IMG/VR virus record: IMGVR_UViG_3300042542_000790
Span: 1-37,343 of that record
Strand: one strand, 5' to 3'
DNA: 37,343 nucleotides
Origin: a virus
The position numbers and the translations under genes are program-made. This document shows, piece after piece, positions 30,141 to 37,343 of the stretch. Within the stretch, counting starts at the first letter, position 1. The number at the start of each line of letters is the position of its first letter. Below the pieces are notes generated by a model. It had not been told where the DNA came from, did no database searches, and saw only the letters and a program-made list of their open reading frames with translations.

Positions 30141-31948
30141 TACGCCAGCCCCAGTGAGCGCCGCACGCTGCTATCGCCTGCAAGCAGGCTCAGCGTTTGA
30201 TTGACGCCAGCTTGCACGGCTGCGCTGAGATCTTCGGTGGTGACGAAGTTCGTGCCATCCATCTGAGTGACCGGGCCAGTCTGAATGCTGACGCTGGCGC
30301 TACCAGGCACCACCATGCCGCCCTCAGCAAATCGTGGGATAGCAGCCGGGCCACGCACACCGGCCATCCAGTTGGCGGCAAATGCACCAGCCTTGGATTG
30401 CGGCACGATGTATTCAGGCTCGCCGCCTTCGCCAACCATGGCCAGGGTCGGGCCGCTGACCACTCCGCCCTCAGCGAAGCGTGGAATCTGTGGCATCGGC
30501 AATTGCGGGATCTGTGGCAACTGCAGCCTGGCGAGTGCGGCATTGGCACCGCGAATGATGCCATTGATTGCGTTGACCACGCTGCCGATAGCGGTGCCGA
30601 TGCCATTGAGAATCTGATTGACGATGCCACGCACGGCAGTGAACGCCGCCTTGAATGGTGCTGTAATTGCATCGGTGACGGTCTTAAAGGTGTTGGCAAT
30701 GCTCTGAACCAACTGGGTGATTGCTTGGCTAAGCGGCTGGACAAAGCTGACGTTCACGAACTGCACAACAGCCTGAAAACCCTGAATGACCGGATCGATA
30801 AACACCGTCTTGAAGCCCTGCGCCGCCTGCTGCAGCACATAGCCGATAGCCTGAAATGCTTGGCCGATCTGATCGCGGAATGCGTAGATCGCCACGCCAG
30901 CTGCAACAGCAAGCGCCACCCAGCCAACTGGGCCGCTGAATACGCCGATCAGGATCTGGCCCAACGTGCCAAGGCCGGCCACTAGCGGGCCAATAGCGCC
31001 AGCCCAGCCGGCGATCAAAGCCGGAATGCCAACCAATGCGGCACCGATGCCGGTGAGCAGCGGGCCAAGCGCGGTAAAGATTGTGACGATGGACGCCAAG
31101 GCCGGGCCAAATACAACCAAGACAGCTGTAAGAGCGCCGATACCAGCAACAAGGTTTTGAACCGGTTGCGGTAAACCAGAGAACCATTGCGCCCAGCCGG
31201 CGATGGCCTGCGCCACCTGCGTCAGATAGGGCAGCAATGCCGTGACCGCTTCATTGAATGGCCCGGCAATAGATCGCGCGATGCCATTCAACGCATCGTT
31301 GAACTTATCCGCAGCCTGCGCCATCTCGGTATCGATGGTCGCTGAGTATTGGCTGAGAGCATCACGGCCGCCATTCAACATCGGGATCAGGTTCATACCC
31401 GACTTGCCGAATAGCTCCATCGCTAGAGCAGTTTTCTGCGCACCGTCTGGCATCTTGGCGAACTTATCCGCCAGGTCCAGCATGATCGCGTCGACGCCGC
31501 GAATCTTGCCCTGAGCATCCGTTGAGCTGATGCCAATCGCCTTCAGGGCTTCATTGGTTTTGGATGCGGGGTCAACAATCCCCTTCGATAGCCGCCCCAT
31601 CGCCTTGGCGACTTCATCGATGCTGCTGCCTGAATCCTCTGCTGCAGCGCCAAACTTGCTCAGGATCGGCACCGCAACGCCTGTGCGCTGACTGAGATCG
31701 TTGAGGTTATCGGCTGCATCAATGGCACGCTTGCCCATTGCCGTCAGGCCGGCGATACCAGCAGCTGGCACCAACGCACCAAGCGCACCGCCGATGCCAG
31801 CAGTAGCACCTTTCAGCCGGCCAAATGTACCGGATAGTCCTGCCGCTTCCTTATTGGTTTTGCCAAGCGCACGATCCAGATTCTCGATCTGTGCCAGACC
31901 GTCAACCTTTGCCCTGATCGTCAGGGCTGTTGTCATGTCCAGCGCCAT
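30140..31948 (-). CDS. Tape measure protein
   Basis: A 602-aa protein, mostly helical with Ala/Gly-rich hydrophobic spans (IGALTAVLVVFGPALASIVT, GWVALAVAAGVAIYAF) and coiled coils (VRGIVNQILNGIGTAIGSVV). The N-terminus contains ALGKTNKEAAGLSG, and the late GGVVSGPTLAMVGEGGEPE is a motif shared by many tape measures. It spans the tail lumen during assembly and sets tail length. At about 0.15 nm per residue a tail near 90 nm is expected, which is only an estimate. It comes 2 nt after the chaperone gene. Confidence 0.93.
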   Translation of the reverse strand: MALDMTTALTIRAKVDGLAQIENLDRALGKTNKEAAGLSGTFGRLKGATAGIGGALGALVPAAGIAGLTAMGKRAIDAADNLNDLSQRTGVAVPILSKFGAAAEDSGSSIDEVAKAMGRLSKGIVDPASKTNEALKAIGISSTDAQGKIRGVDAIMLDLADKFAKMPDGAQKTALAMELFGKSGMNLIPMLNGGRDALSQYSATIDTEMAQAADKFNDALNGIARSIAGPFNEAVTALLPYLTQVAQAIAGWAQWFSGLPQPVQNLVAGIGALTAVLVVFGPALASIVTIFTALGPLLTGIGAALVGIPALIAGWAGAIGPLVAGLGTLGQILIGVFSGPVGWVALAVAAGVAIYAFRDQIGQAFQAIGYVLQQAAQGFKTVFIDPVIQGFQAVVQFVNVSFVQPLSQAITQLVQSIANTFKTVTDAITAPFKAAFTAVRGIVNQILNGIGTAIGSVVNAINGIIRGANAALARLQLPQIPQLPMPQIPRFAEGGVVSGPTLAMVGEGGEPEYIVPQSKAGAFAANWMAGVRGPAAIPRFAEGGMVVPGSASVSIQTGPVTQMDGTNFVTTEDLSAAVQAGVNQTLSLLAGDSSVRRSLGLA

Positions 31949-31950
31949 GC

Positions 31951-32241
31951 TCAGCCCTTGCGCTTGTTAATCGCTCCCACCACTGTAGCCTCAATGATCT
32001 GTAGGTCACTGAACACCTCAGCCGGATCAGCGATCTGCAGTAGATCAAACACCCAGCGCACGGCGCTGTAGTCCAGACCGATCAACGTACCTGAATCGGT
32101 ACGCCATTGCGTCTGCACCTTGAGGAACACACGCACTGCAGCCCATGCATCAGGCTCCACCTCATAATTGACGGCCGCTTTGCTTGGTGGTGGCTCGATC
32201 CCGAAGACGGCCGCATCCTTTGCGGTCTCATCGATTTCCAT
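31951..32241 (-). CDS. Tail assembly chaperone, T part (made mainly as -1 frameshift fusion)
   Basis: A 96-aa open frame with the DUF1799 pattern (WAAVRVFLKVQTQWRTDSG, LIGLDYSAVRWVFDLLQI). It matches lambda gpT in position: after G, before the tape measure. The frame is open upstream of its ATG through LIGAAEHWLGG to the slippery site at 32274-32280, so it is probably translated mainly as the C-terminal 107 residues of a 233-aa G-T protein. The small in-frame ATG at 32241 may give little or no product. Confidence 0.85.
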   Translation of the reverse strand: MEIDETAKDAAVFGIEPPPSKAAVNYEVEPDAWAAVRVFLKVQTQWRTDSGTLIGLDYSAVRWVFDLLQIADPAEVFSDLQIIEATVVGAINKRKG

Positions 32242-32270
32242 CCCACCAAGCCAGTGCTCAGCGGCCCCTA

Positions 32271-32651
32271 TTAGTTTTTTCGCTTCTGCTCCACCAGCGA
32301 TTCGAAGTAGGCAGCCACCAGTGAGCCAGCCATCATCGGCACATCCAACAGCTGCGCCTTCACGGCATTGCTAAATGGCACCGGCTCACCATCGCCGTCG
32401 ACGATGCCATCCCATCCCACCAGGATCTCAGCTGCAATGCTCTGATCGCTGATGCCTTCGCCAGAATCCTCGCCCCGTTCAGCAGCATTGACCCGCAGCT
32501 GCACCTCACGCTGAATTTCATTGATGCGGCTCTGGGGCAGCCGCTTGAACTCAGCATCAAAGGTCTGCCGCTCCCGCTTGCCACCATTGGCCGGGAGCTT
32601 AATGCTCACCGGCCAGGTGTAGGAGTCTGACTGCTTGAGAACAAAAGCCAC
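32271..32651 (-). CDS. Tail assembly chaperone G
   Basis: A 126-aa acidic helical protein: MAFVLKQSDSYTWPVSIKLP, RQTFDAEFKRLPQSRINEIQ and IAAEILVGWDGIVDGDGEP, a pattern typical of gpG-like chaperones that coat the tape measure. It ends LVEQKRKN with CGA AAA AAC TAA. The A AAA AAC just before the stop is the frameshift site producing G-T. G alone and G-T in a fixed ratio are needed for tail assembly in lambda. Confidence 0.87.
   Translation of the reverse strand: MAFVLKQSDSYTWPVSIKLPANGGKRERQTFDAEFKRLPQSRINEIQREVQLRVNAAERGEDSGEGISDQSIAAEILVGWDGIVDGDGEPVPFSNAVKAQLLDVPMMAGSLVAAYFESLVEQKRKN
32274..32280 (-). promoter_or_regulatory. Programmed -1 frameshift slippery heptamer A AAA AAC
   Basis: In the G frame the codons read CGA AAA AAC TAA, so A AAA AAC lies in the phase required for tandem -1 slippage, directly before the stop. 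After slipping, translation continues CTA ATA GGG GCC GCT and stays open into the T frame. This reproduces the lambda G/GT mechanism. Confidence 0.88.
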
Positions 32652-32656
32652 GCGGA

Positions 32657-33595
32657 TCAGGTAAAGACAATCTCCATCTCATCATTGCCCGAATCGGTCG
32701 GGGTGGCAATGTATGGCAGGGTAAGCATCTGGATCCCATCCTCATCGCTGTAGGACGGGTTGCCCAGATCGATCTGATCAGCGGTGAAGGTGACGATGTT
32801 GCCAGCGGTTTGGCCGTGCTGGAAGGTCAGGTTGCCGGTGCTGTTGCCGGTGGCATCGTTGAAGAAGTTGTGAGCGCTGACCGATACCGCCTCGATCATC
32901 ACTTCACCAGCGGGAGCCCGGTTGGTGATGATCACCTCTTTAGTGCAGCCCACCAGCTCGCGATAGACCAGCTCATTAGCCAGTTCCATCGTGAAGCTCT
33001 GCAGGCAGCCGGCATAGCTGAACACCTCGAAGCCCGTGGTGTTGCCCTGCTTGAACACCACCGGATCAGCCTGATTGGCGTAGGTGGGGGCGCTGATGGC
33101 CGATGCGGTCGGTGCGTTATAGATGCCGGTGAACTCAAACGCAATCGTTGGGATCTCACCCACGGTGCAGTTCAGCGAGAAGGTGCCGCGGCAGCCGGTT
33201 GCCTTGTGCAGCACGCCGTCGTTGTTGAAATAGATAGTGACCGAGCCGGGCGCCGCGTTGCTGTTGGGTGTGTAGGTAACGCTCGTGCTGGCCGATACGG
33301 TCTCGGTAAAGGAGCACGCTTTCAGCAGCGGGCCATAGGCGGGTGCAGTGCCAGCTGTACCAGAACCTGCCAGCTCTACCTCAAAGTTGACCAGCACGCG
33401 CGTCTGCGCCAGCAGCTGCTCAGATTGACCGAGGTAAGGCCGGATCAGCTCACGGCTAACGGTGTCAGCCTCGAGCGGAGTCACCTCAATATTGCGCACC
33501 AGAATTGCGTTGGCGCCAACAGTAGGCGTAGGGTCAACGCCGTAAGTGGTTTCAATTTCGGCCAGCAGCAGCTGGCGGCGGGAAAGCAGCGGCAT
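32657..33595 (-). CDS. Major tail tube protein
   Basis: A 312-aa beta-rich protein: MPLLSRRQLLLAEIETTYGV, DPTPTVGANAILVRNIEVTP and FELTG-type FTGIYNAPTA. The opening 'R..LLA.IE..YGVDPTPT..AN' is characteristic of phage tail tube proteins (Phage_tube_2-like). It polymerises into the tail tube around the tape measure. It follows the tail terminator by 40 bp and precedes the G/T chaperones, the standard order. No sheath gene exists, so the tail is non-contractile. Confidence 0.9.
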   Translation of the reverse strand: MPLLSRRQLLLAEIETTYGVDPTPTVGANAILVRNIEVTPLEADTVSRELIRPYLGQSEQLLAQTRVLVNFEVELAGSGTAGTAPAYGPLLKACSFTETVSASTSVTYTPNSNAAPGSVTIYFNNDGVLHKATGCRGTFSLNCTVGEIPTIAFEFTGIYNAPTASAISAPTYANQADPVVFKQGNTTGFEVFSYAGCLQSFTMELANELVYRELVGCTKEVIITNRAPAGEVMIEAVSVSAHNFFNDATGNSTGNLTFQHGQTAGNIVTFTADQIDLGNPSYSDEDGIQMLTLPYIATPTDSGNDEMEIVFT

Positions 33596-33635
33596 GGCTT
33601 GGCCGGATGGAATCTTTCATCCCATCGTAGCCGGG

Positions 33636-34064
33636 TCAGCTGATAGTTAAATTGGTGATAGAGGTGCGATAGCGCACGAGATATTCGCAGCCAATCACGC
33701 CGGCTGGCTGATCCGCTTCGATCATGTCGAAACTGACCGACTGCGGCTGCACATCGATGGCATAACCGCCCAGCGTGAGATCCGCCATGATCTTGGCGTG
33801 CAAGCTTTCGATGATTGGATCAGCGGTCTGATCCGGCACCGTGCCGCGCACGATCACCGCAATCCGTACAGTCAGGCTCCAATCCAGCGTGGGCAGGCTG
33901 GTGTTTTGCTGCGCCGTATCGGATACCGGCTCGATCACGATGGCCGGGCTTTCGCCGCGGCTCAGCGGTTCCACCCTGCTGCGGTAGATCCGCGTGCTCA
34001 CGCCTGTGGTGCCGGTGAGTGCCGTGCGGATCGCAGTCAGTACCTGTTCGCGTTTGGTGGTCAT
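33636..34064 (-). CDS. Tail terminator/completion protein (gpU-like)
   Basis: A 142-aa protein: MTTKREQVLTAIRTALTGTT, ESPAIVIEPVSDTAQQNT, SLTVRIAVIVRGTVPDQTAD and IMADLTLGGYAIDVQPQSV. The order helix, then strands, then 'D.......H..im.D.tLGG.a' is typical of gpU-like tail terminators that cap the tube and join head to tail. Position between connector genes and tail tube fits well. Confidence 0.82.
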   Translation of the reverse strand: MTTKREQVLTAIRTALTGTTGVSTRIYRSRVEPLSRGESPAIVIEPVSDTAQQNTSLPTLDWSLTVRIAVIVRGTVPDQTADPIIESLHAKIMADLTLGGYAIDVQPQSVSFDMIEADQPAGVIGCEYLVRYRTSITNLTIS

Positions 34065-34066
34065 CG

Positions 34067-34705
34067 TTAGGCGGAGGCGACTTGCACCACTGTGCAGATG
34101 ATGCCAGGAATGGCGGGATGTGCAGGGCTGGTTTCTGCAACCTCAGCATGGATGTAGGCGGCGACGTTGTTCGTCATCCACATCAGCTCGATATAGTCAT
34201 TTGCCGCCAAGCCCAGAACAAAGTTCACCGTGCCGATCACGTTGCCAGCAATGCCGCCATGGCTTGAGATGATGCTGAAGCGGCTGTCGCTGTCGGGCAC
34301 GTCACCAGCGCTGCCGGCATTGTTCTTGCGCAGCCAAACGTTGATGTCGTGGATTGAGTTGCTGGTATTGCTGAACTGAATCGAGAAGGTGAAGCTGTAA
34401 ATACCTGGGTAGTCGACCGTGATCCGGCCGTCTGATATGACCCTGATCCCGCGGCTTGCCGTGTCAACCTGCCGCAGTTTGATCGGATAGGCCGTATCGA
34501 TGACAGCCGCAATCTGCGAAGTGGTATCCCAGAACGATCCCCAGTAACCAGGGCAGCCGTGATACGGCAGCTTGGCCCAAGGCGATCTGCCATTGCCGAT
34601 CTTCAGGTTCTGCGTGTCGCTCTCAAGGCCGAACTCGCCTGCCGTCAGCACAGGATTCAGAGCTGTCCACTGGCTGCGTGTGTTGACCTTGATAGGACCG
34701 CTCAT
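34067..34705 (-). CDS. Mtd-like/C1q-like fibre-type protein within the connector module
   Basis: A 212-aa protein. Residues 8-45 (TRSQWTALNPVLTAGEFGLE, DTQNLKIGNGRSPWAKLPY) are the Mtd-like N-terminal domain otherwise found in fibres. Residues 80-205 look like a C1q/TNF jelly roll: RITVDYPGIYSFTFSIQFSN, INVWLRKNNAGSAGDVPDSD and GLAANDYIELMWMTNNVAAY. It lies among head-tail joining genes, between the FII-like and terminator genes, where a fibre protein is not expected. It could be a head or neck fibre that binds the host surface. ATGA overlap with the gene before. Confidence 0.75.
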   Translation of the reverse strand: MSGPIKVNTRSQWTALNPVLTAGEFGLESDTQNLKIGNGRSPWAKLPYHGCPGYWGSFWDTTSQIAAVIDTAYPIKLRQVDTASRGIRVISDGRITVDYPGIYSFTFSIQFSNTSNSIHDINVWLRKNNAGSAGDVPDSDSRFSIISSHGGIAGNVIGTVNFVLGLAANDYIELMWMTNNVAAYIHAEVAETSPAHPAIPGIICTVVQVASA

Positions 34706-34980
34706 GTCTTTTGCAATCCGAGTTGCACGAATTTGCCGTCATCCATCAGCATGGCTTCTCTGACGGTATAAGCAGCCCCATCCACAGTGATCGAATCGCC
34801 GCGGATGAGACTGCCGAAATTTGAGGTTCTGGCCGTCAGCGTGTAGTCGGTGCTCAGCACCATCCCATCGCTAACAATCTGGCTTGGCATGTCCAGGATT
34901 CCCTTCGCAGTAACGGCGCCAGCAGTGCAGTTGACGCCGAAATCTGCGAGAAATACATCCAGATCCTCAGTGAACGCCAT
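34702..34980 (-). CDS. Head-tail joining protein (lambda FII-like)
   Basis: A 92-aa beta-rich protein: MAFTEDLDVFLADFGVNCTA, GAVTAKGILDMPSQIVSDGM and ADGAAYTVREAMLMDDGKFV-like end. FII-type proteins open with FxxDlxvfxxxfG and finish with a short barrel 'V.G..Y.V.......DG.f..l.L'. It attaches to the portal complex after packaging to provide the tail docking site. Immediately follows the decoration protein (TGATG). Confidence 0.8.
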   Translation of the reverse strand: MAFTEDLDVFLADFGVNCTAGAVTAKGILDMPSQIVSDGMVLSTDYTLTARTSNFGSLIRGDSITVDGAAYTVREAMLMDDGKFVQLGLQKT

Positions 34981-35369
34981 CAGCTGTACTTCTTGGAACC
35001 GAGAGCCACCACGGAAACGGCGCCGGTGCCGGTGCCACCGGAGACAGTGAAGAGCACGCGAACATAACGACGGAGATCGTTGCTGTTCAGGTAGATCTTC
35101 TCTTGAAATGCGGTGTTAGCAGCAGCAGCAGTGAAGCCGCCACCGGTCACGTCCACGAAATCGCCGGAAGTGGTGGTATTGCTGTGCTGAATTTTGGCGG
35201 TCAGGGTGACGCCAGAGCCGGCAGCAGCAGCATCGATGATGAAGGCAACGTCGCCCTCATAATCCACGAGATCGACGTTGGCGGGAGTGCCAGCGCCGGT
35301 GGATGCGACGACTGCATTGTTGTGCAGTTCAAGCAGATCGGTTTTCGATCCGAGGTTGTGGATAGTCAT
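34980..35369 (-). CDS. Putative capsid decoration protein
   Basis: A 129-aa beta-rich protein: MTIHNLGSKTDLLELHNNAV, VDLVDYEGDVAFIIDAAAAG, TLTAKIQHSNTTTSGDFVDV and YLNSNDLRRYVRVLFTVSGG. The layout and place right after the capsid gene suit a decoration or head-fibre base protein. It resembles phage proteins with '..g.v.FilD.......l...iq.S......F' but is not a gpD match. ATGA-coupled to the gene before. Confidence 0.65.
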   Translation of the reverse strand: MTIHNLGSKTDLLELHNNAVVASTGAGTPANVDLVDYEGDVAFIIDAAAAGSGVTLTAKIQHSNTTTSGDFVDVTGGGFTAAAANTAFQEKIYLNSNDLRRYVRVLFTVSGGTGTGAVSVVALGSKKYS

Positions 35370-35572
35370 TGTTTCGCCCTCCGTCGGGGGTTGGTTGGTT
35401 TTGGTGCAGGCTGAGCGATAACCTCAACCGCTTCTGCCACTGAGGCAACAGCCTCAACGGCTTTGCCGATACCGATCAGGAGCTTGGCATCAGAGGGGGA
35501 AGCCTCTAGGACTTCCCCGATCTTCACCACTCGGCCCGAAAGCATCGTCTGCCGTAGGACCTCGATCAACAT
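35366..35572 (-). CDS. Small head-associated protein (FI-like position)
   Basis: A 68-aa protein MLIEVLRQTMLSGRVVKIGE followed by VLEASPSDAKLLIGIGKAVE and an Ala/Val-rich, then basic tail TNPRRRAKQ. The first 40 residues are a small domain common after capsid genes ('G.....G.vv.vs..dA..Li..GkA'), sometimes called head-tail or FI-like. Two bases after the capsid stop. Function not established. Confidence 0.7.
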   Translation of the reverse strand: MLIEVLRQTMLSGRVVKIGEVLEASPSDAKLLIGIGKAVEAVASVAEAVEVIAQPAPKPTNPRRRAKQ

Positions 35573-35574
35573 GA

Positions 35575-37343
35575 TCAGAGGGTGTTGTTGCCGCGGCTGA
35601 ATGATTCAGGATGGCGAACAGCAATGTCCACGTCCTGCATCGCAACCACGCGGACGGTGCCGGAGGTGCTGTTGGTGTAGGGGTCCACCATCAGATCCAG
35701 GCCAGAGAAGTAGCCGATAATCAGGTCAGCGAAGTTGCCGAACCACAGATCGCCGGTAGCAACCTGATTGGAAAGAACGCCTTGATAGCCGTTCACTTCG
35801 TTGCCTTCCATCACGAACAGGCCGGAACCTGCATCCTTGGCCTTGGTCTTCAGACCGCCGCGCATTGCAGCGTTCATCAGGTAGACGGGGTTGCCCAGAA
35901 GCGCGTTAGCGGTAGCCACGTCGCTTTCCAGTGCCACCACCTCGGCGAAGGTCGGGGTATCAGCGGCGAAGTCCTCGGTGCCGATGCCGGTGGTCAGCTT
36001 CAGGCCGAGGGGCTCACCGTTGGAGCCGGTGCCATAGAGGCCAGCCAGGTCGATCTTCAGTGCCAGCACACGAGCCAGGTCGGTGCGCACCATGTTCTCC
36101 ACATCAATGGAGGACTGGATCATCAGGCGGCGGCTGTAGTCAGTGAAGGCAGCCACGGTCTTAGGAGTCAGGCTCACCTGATCCACGGTCTGCTGCGACT
36201 CGGTAGGAGCACCGGACTCAGCAACCCAATAGGCAGTGCCAGCGCCGGATTGACGGGGAATTGCCACGTTGCCGGTGAGGCCGGTCAGCACGGTGGCGCC
36301 AGCCTGATCCAGAGCGGAGGCATTGCGCAGCAGATCGATGAAGCTGCCAGCGTCGAGCTCGGTAGCAACCAAGTTGCCGCCAGCGGTAGCAGCGCCCACG
36401 TTCAGATCACGGCGCAGCACATCCTGGGGGATGGTGATGCCGCGGGACTGACGGCCGAGCTTGGCAGCAGCAGCTTCAGATGCTTCGATCTCAAACGCAG
36501 CAGCCTCACGGGCCGAGCGGTCGGTGGGGTTCGCCAGATAGTTGATGGCACGCATGAAGGAGAAGCTGCGGCTCTCCTGCGCGGTCAGGCCGATTTCAGC
36601 GGCGCTCATGGTCACGGGCTCCTGTTTGATGTCGAGGTTGTCGAGCACAGCAGCGCGAGCATCGTCGATAGAACGACCAGACTCGATCAGCTGGCGGCCG
36701 AGATCGGCCATGCCGTGCTTGTCGCACAGCGCATTGATGCCAGCGATGCGGGAGCGCTCAGCCTCAGCGGCTTCGGCCCGCACCACTGCCAGATCAGGGG
36801 TGGTGTTTTCCATTGCAGGAATGGGATCAGGTGTAGGTGCTGCCGAGGCAGCTTGCTCGGCCTCCAAGCTTCGGCCGATACCGACGCCGGGATCAGCCGG
36901 CACCGATACGACGGAAACTTCATAAGGAGACCAGGCAGTAGCAACAAAGTCGCCACTGCCGCGCTCTTCCATTTTGTCGATGGAGTAGCCAAAGGAGACA
37001 TTCCGTAAAACGCCATCCTTCACATCACTCAGGATTTCCTGAGCGAAAGGATTGCGGCTGAACCGCACACGTGCATAACCGCGACGACGTTTGCCGTCAA
37101 TGTATGCACGCTCCACAACGCCGATCACGCGATCAGGGTTGTGGTTGAACAGAAGCGGGGCTCCATCGTTCAAACGGCTGAGATCAGCGGCCTCACCTTC
37201 ATGGCTCAGGATCTCGTTGCCGAAATAACGGGCAACAGGAAACTCAGAGCTAAACGGAAACTCATAGGTGCGATCCTCAACCTCATCGAAGGTTGTGAGC
37301 TCTGCACGCTGGTGGCGGCCAAGGCCAGGCATTGCCCGCTCCT
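35575..37343 (-). CDS. Prohead protease-major capsid fusion, 3' part (begins at left end)
   Basis: The main body of an about 687-aa fusion starting at 422 on the circular map. An S78-type prohead protease (about residues 105-260 of the full protein) has LLFNHNPDRVIG with His near 166, LRNVSFGYSID with Ser near 215, and EVSVVSVPADPGVG. A helical spacer (ENTTPDLAVVRAEAAEAERS and onward) corresponds to scaffold/delta domain. The HK97-fold capsid protein follows: GITIPQDVLRRDLNVG, SFIDLLRNASALDQAGATV, AYWVAESGAPTESQQTVDQV and IAVRHPESFSRGN. One polypeptide thus carries protease, scaffold and shell; the protease should cut itself away during maturation. The 127-bp window overlap truncates it at 37343. 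Confidence 0.92.
   Translation of the reverse strand, partial: ERAMPGLGRHQRAELTTFDEVEDRTYEFPFSSEFPVARYFGNEILSHEGEAADLSRLNDGAPLLFNHNPDRVIGVVERAYIDGKRRRGYARVRFSRNPFAQEILSDVKDGVLRNVSFGYSIDKMEERGSGDFVATAWSPYEVSVVSVPADPGVGIGRSLEAEQAASAAPTPDPIPAMENTTPDLAVVRAEAAEAERSRIAGINALCDKHGMADLGRQLIESGRSIDDARAAVLDNLDIKQEPVTMSAAEIGLTAQESRSFSFMRAINYLANPTDRSAREAAAFEIEASEAAAAKLGRQSRGITIPQDVLRRDLNVGAATAGGNLVATELDAGSFIDLLRNASALDQAGATVLTGLTGNVAIPRQSGAGTAYWVAESGAPTESQQTVDQVSLTPKTVAAFTDYSRRLMIQSSIDVENMVRTDLARVLALKIDLAGLYGTGSNGEPLGLKLTTGIGTEDFAADTPTFAEVVALESDVATANALLGNPVYLMNAAMRGGLKTKAKDAGSGLFVMEGNEVNGYQGVLSNQVATGDLWFGNFADLIIGYFSGLDLMVDPYTNSTSGTVRVVAMQDVDIAVRHPESFSRGNNTL
37217..37343. repeat. Terminal direct repeat, right copy
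   Basis: Exact copy of bases 1-127. Removing one copy closes the circle at about 37,216 bp and restores the protease-capsid frame. Confidence 0.9.

Noticed and set aside
30197-30985. A 262-codon plus-strand open frame
   Set aside because: Antisense to the tape measure gene, which has strong family features; no motif in the antisense product.
35611-37008. A 465-codon plus-strand open frame
   Set aside because: It lies fully opposite the protease-capsid gene, is rich in His/Gly/Ala without any domain pattern, and reflects codon bias of the real gene.

Overview
The window is very likely one complete genome of a lambda-like tailed phage (siphovirus architecture), assembled as a circle and opened at an arbitrary point. 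Bases 1-127 are repeated exactly at 37217-37343, so the unique circle is about 37,216 bp, and the cut falls inside the fused protease/major capsid gene. Several small proteins (a basic 45-aa protein, a 48-aa hydrophobic protein and an EQQF protein) and the fibre style (LamG/SPRY adhesin) recall cyanophages, so a cyanobacterial host is my best guess; this is inference. No integrase, phage repressor, DNA polymerase, RNA polymerase or tRNA gene was recognised.

Layout, minus strand. Transcription appears to run leftward from about 12.74 kb to base 1, through the join, and on from the right end down to 18.65 kb. It begins with a four-gene cassette: an IbrA-type PP-loop/PAPS-reductase-like protein with a DUF3440-like tail, an IbrB-type ParB protein fused to an ectoine-synthase-like cupin, and two small companions. 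Next come replication genes (SF2 helicase, VRR-NUC nuclease, prim-pol/VirE primase-helicase), a repeat-rich non-coding stretch that could be an origin, a tail-associated gene, a structured cos/pac-like gap, small and large terminase, a gpW-like connector, the portal and the protease-capsid fusion. Across the join follow head decoration, connector, tail terminator, tail tube, the G/GT chaperones with a canonical -1 slippery heptamer, tape measure, tail tip, fibres and adhesin. The block ends with a lysis group (small hydrophobic and coiled-coil proteins, then a GH24 + M15A endolysin) and dCTP deaminase, closed by a clear intrinsic terminator.

Layout, plus strand. The 12.82-17.75 kb block carries a RecE-like exonuclease, a RecT-like annealing protein, an HTH protein and a small protein with an SSB-like C-terminal tip. 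It continues into a chain of about a dozen tiny genes, mostly joined by 4-nt ATGA overlaps, which look like early accessory or host-interaction genes. A short minus-strand pair (HNH endonuclease and an unknown gene) sits between this block and the lysis end.

How it works together. The phage brings its own primase-helicase, helicase and recombination pair but must borrow a host replicative polymerase. The strongest candidate for something undescribed is the cupin-ParB fusion in its IbrA/IbrB cassette. The cupin keeps the metal-ligand and active-site pattern of ectoine synthase at near-identical spacing, yet no other ectoine-pathway gene is present.
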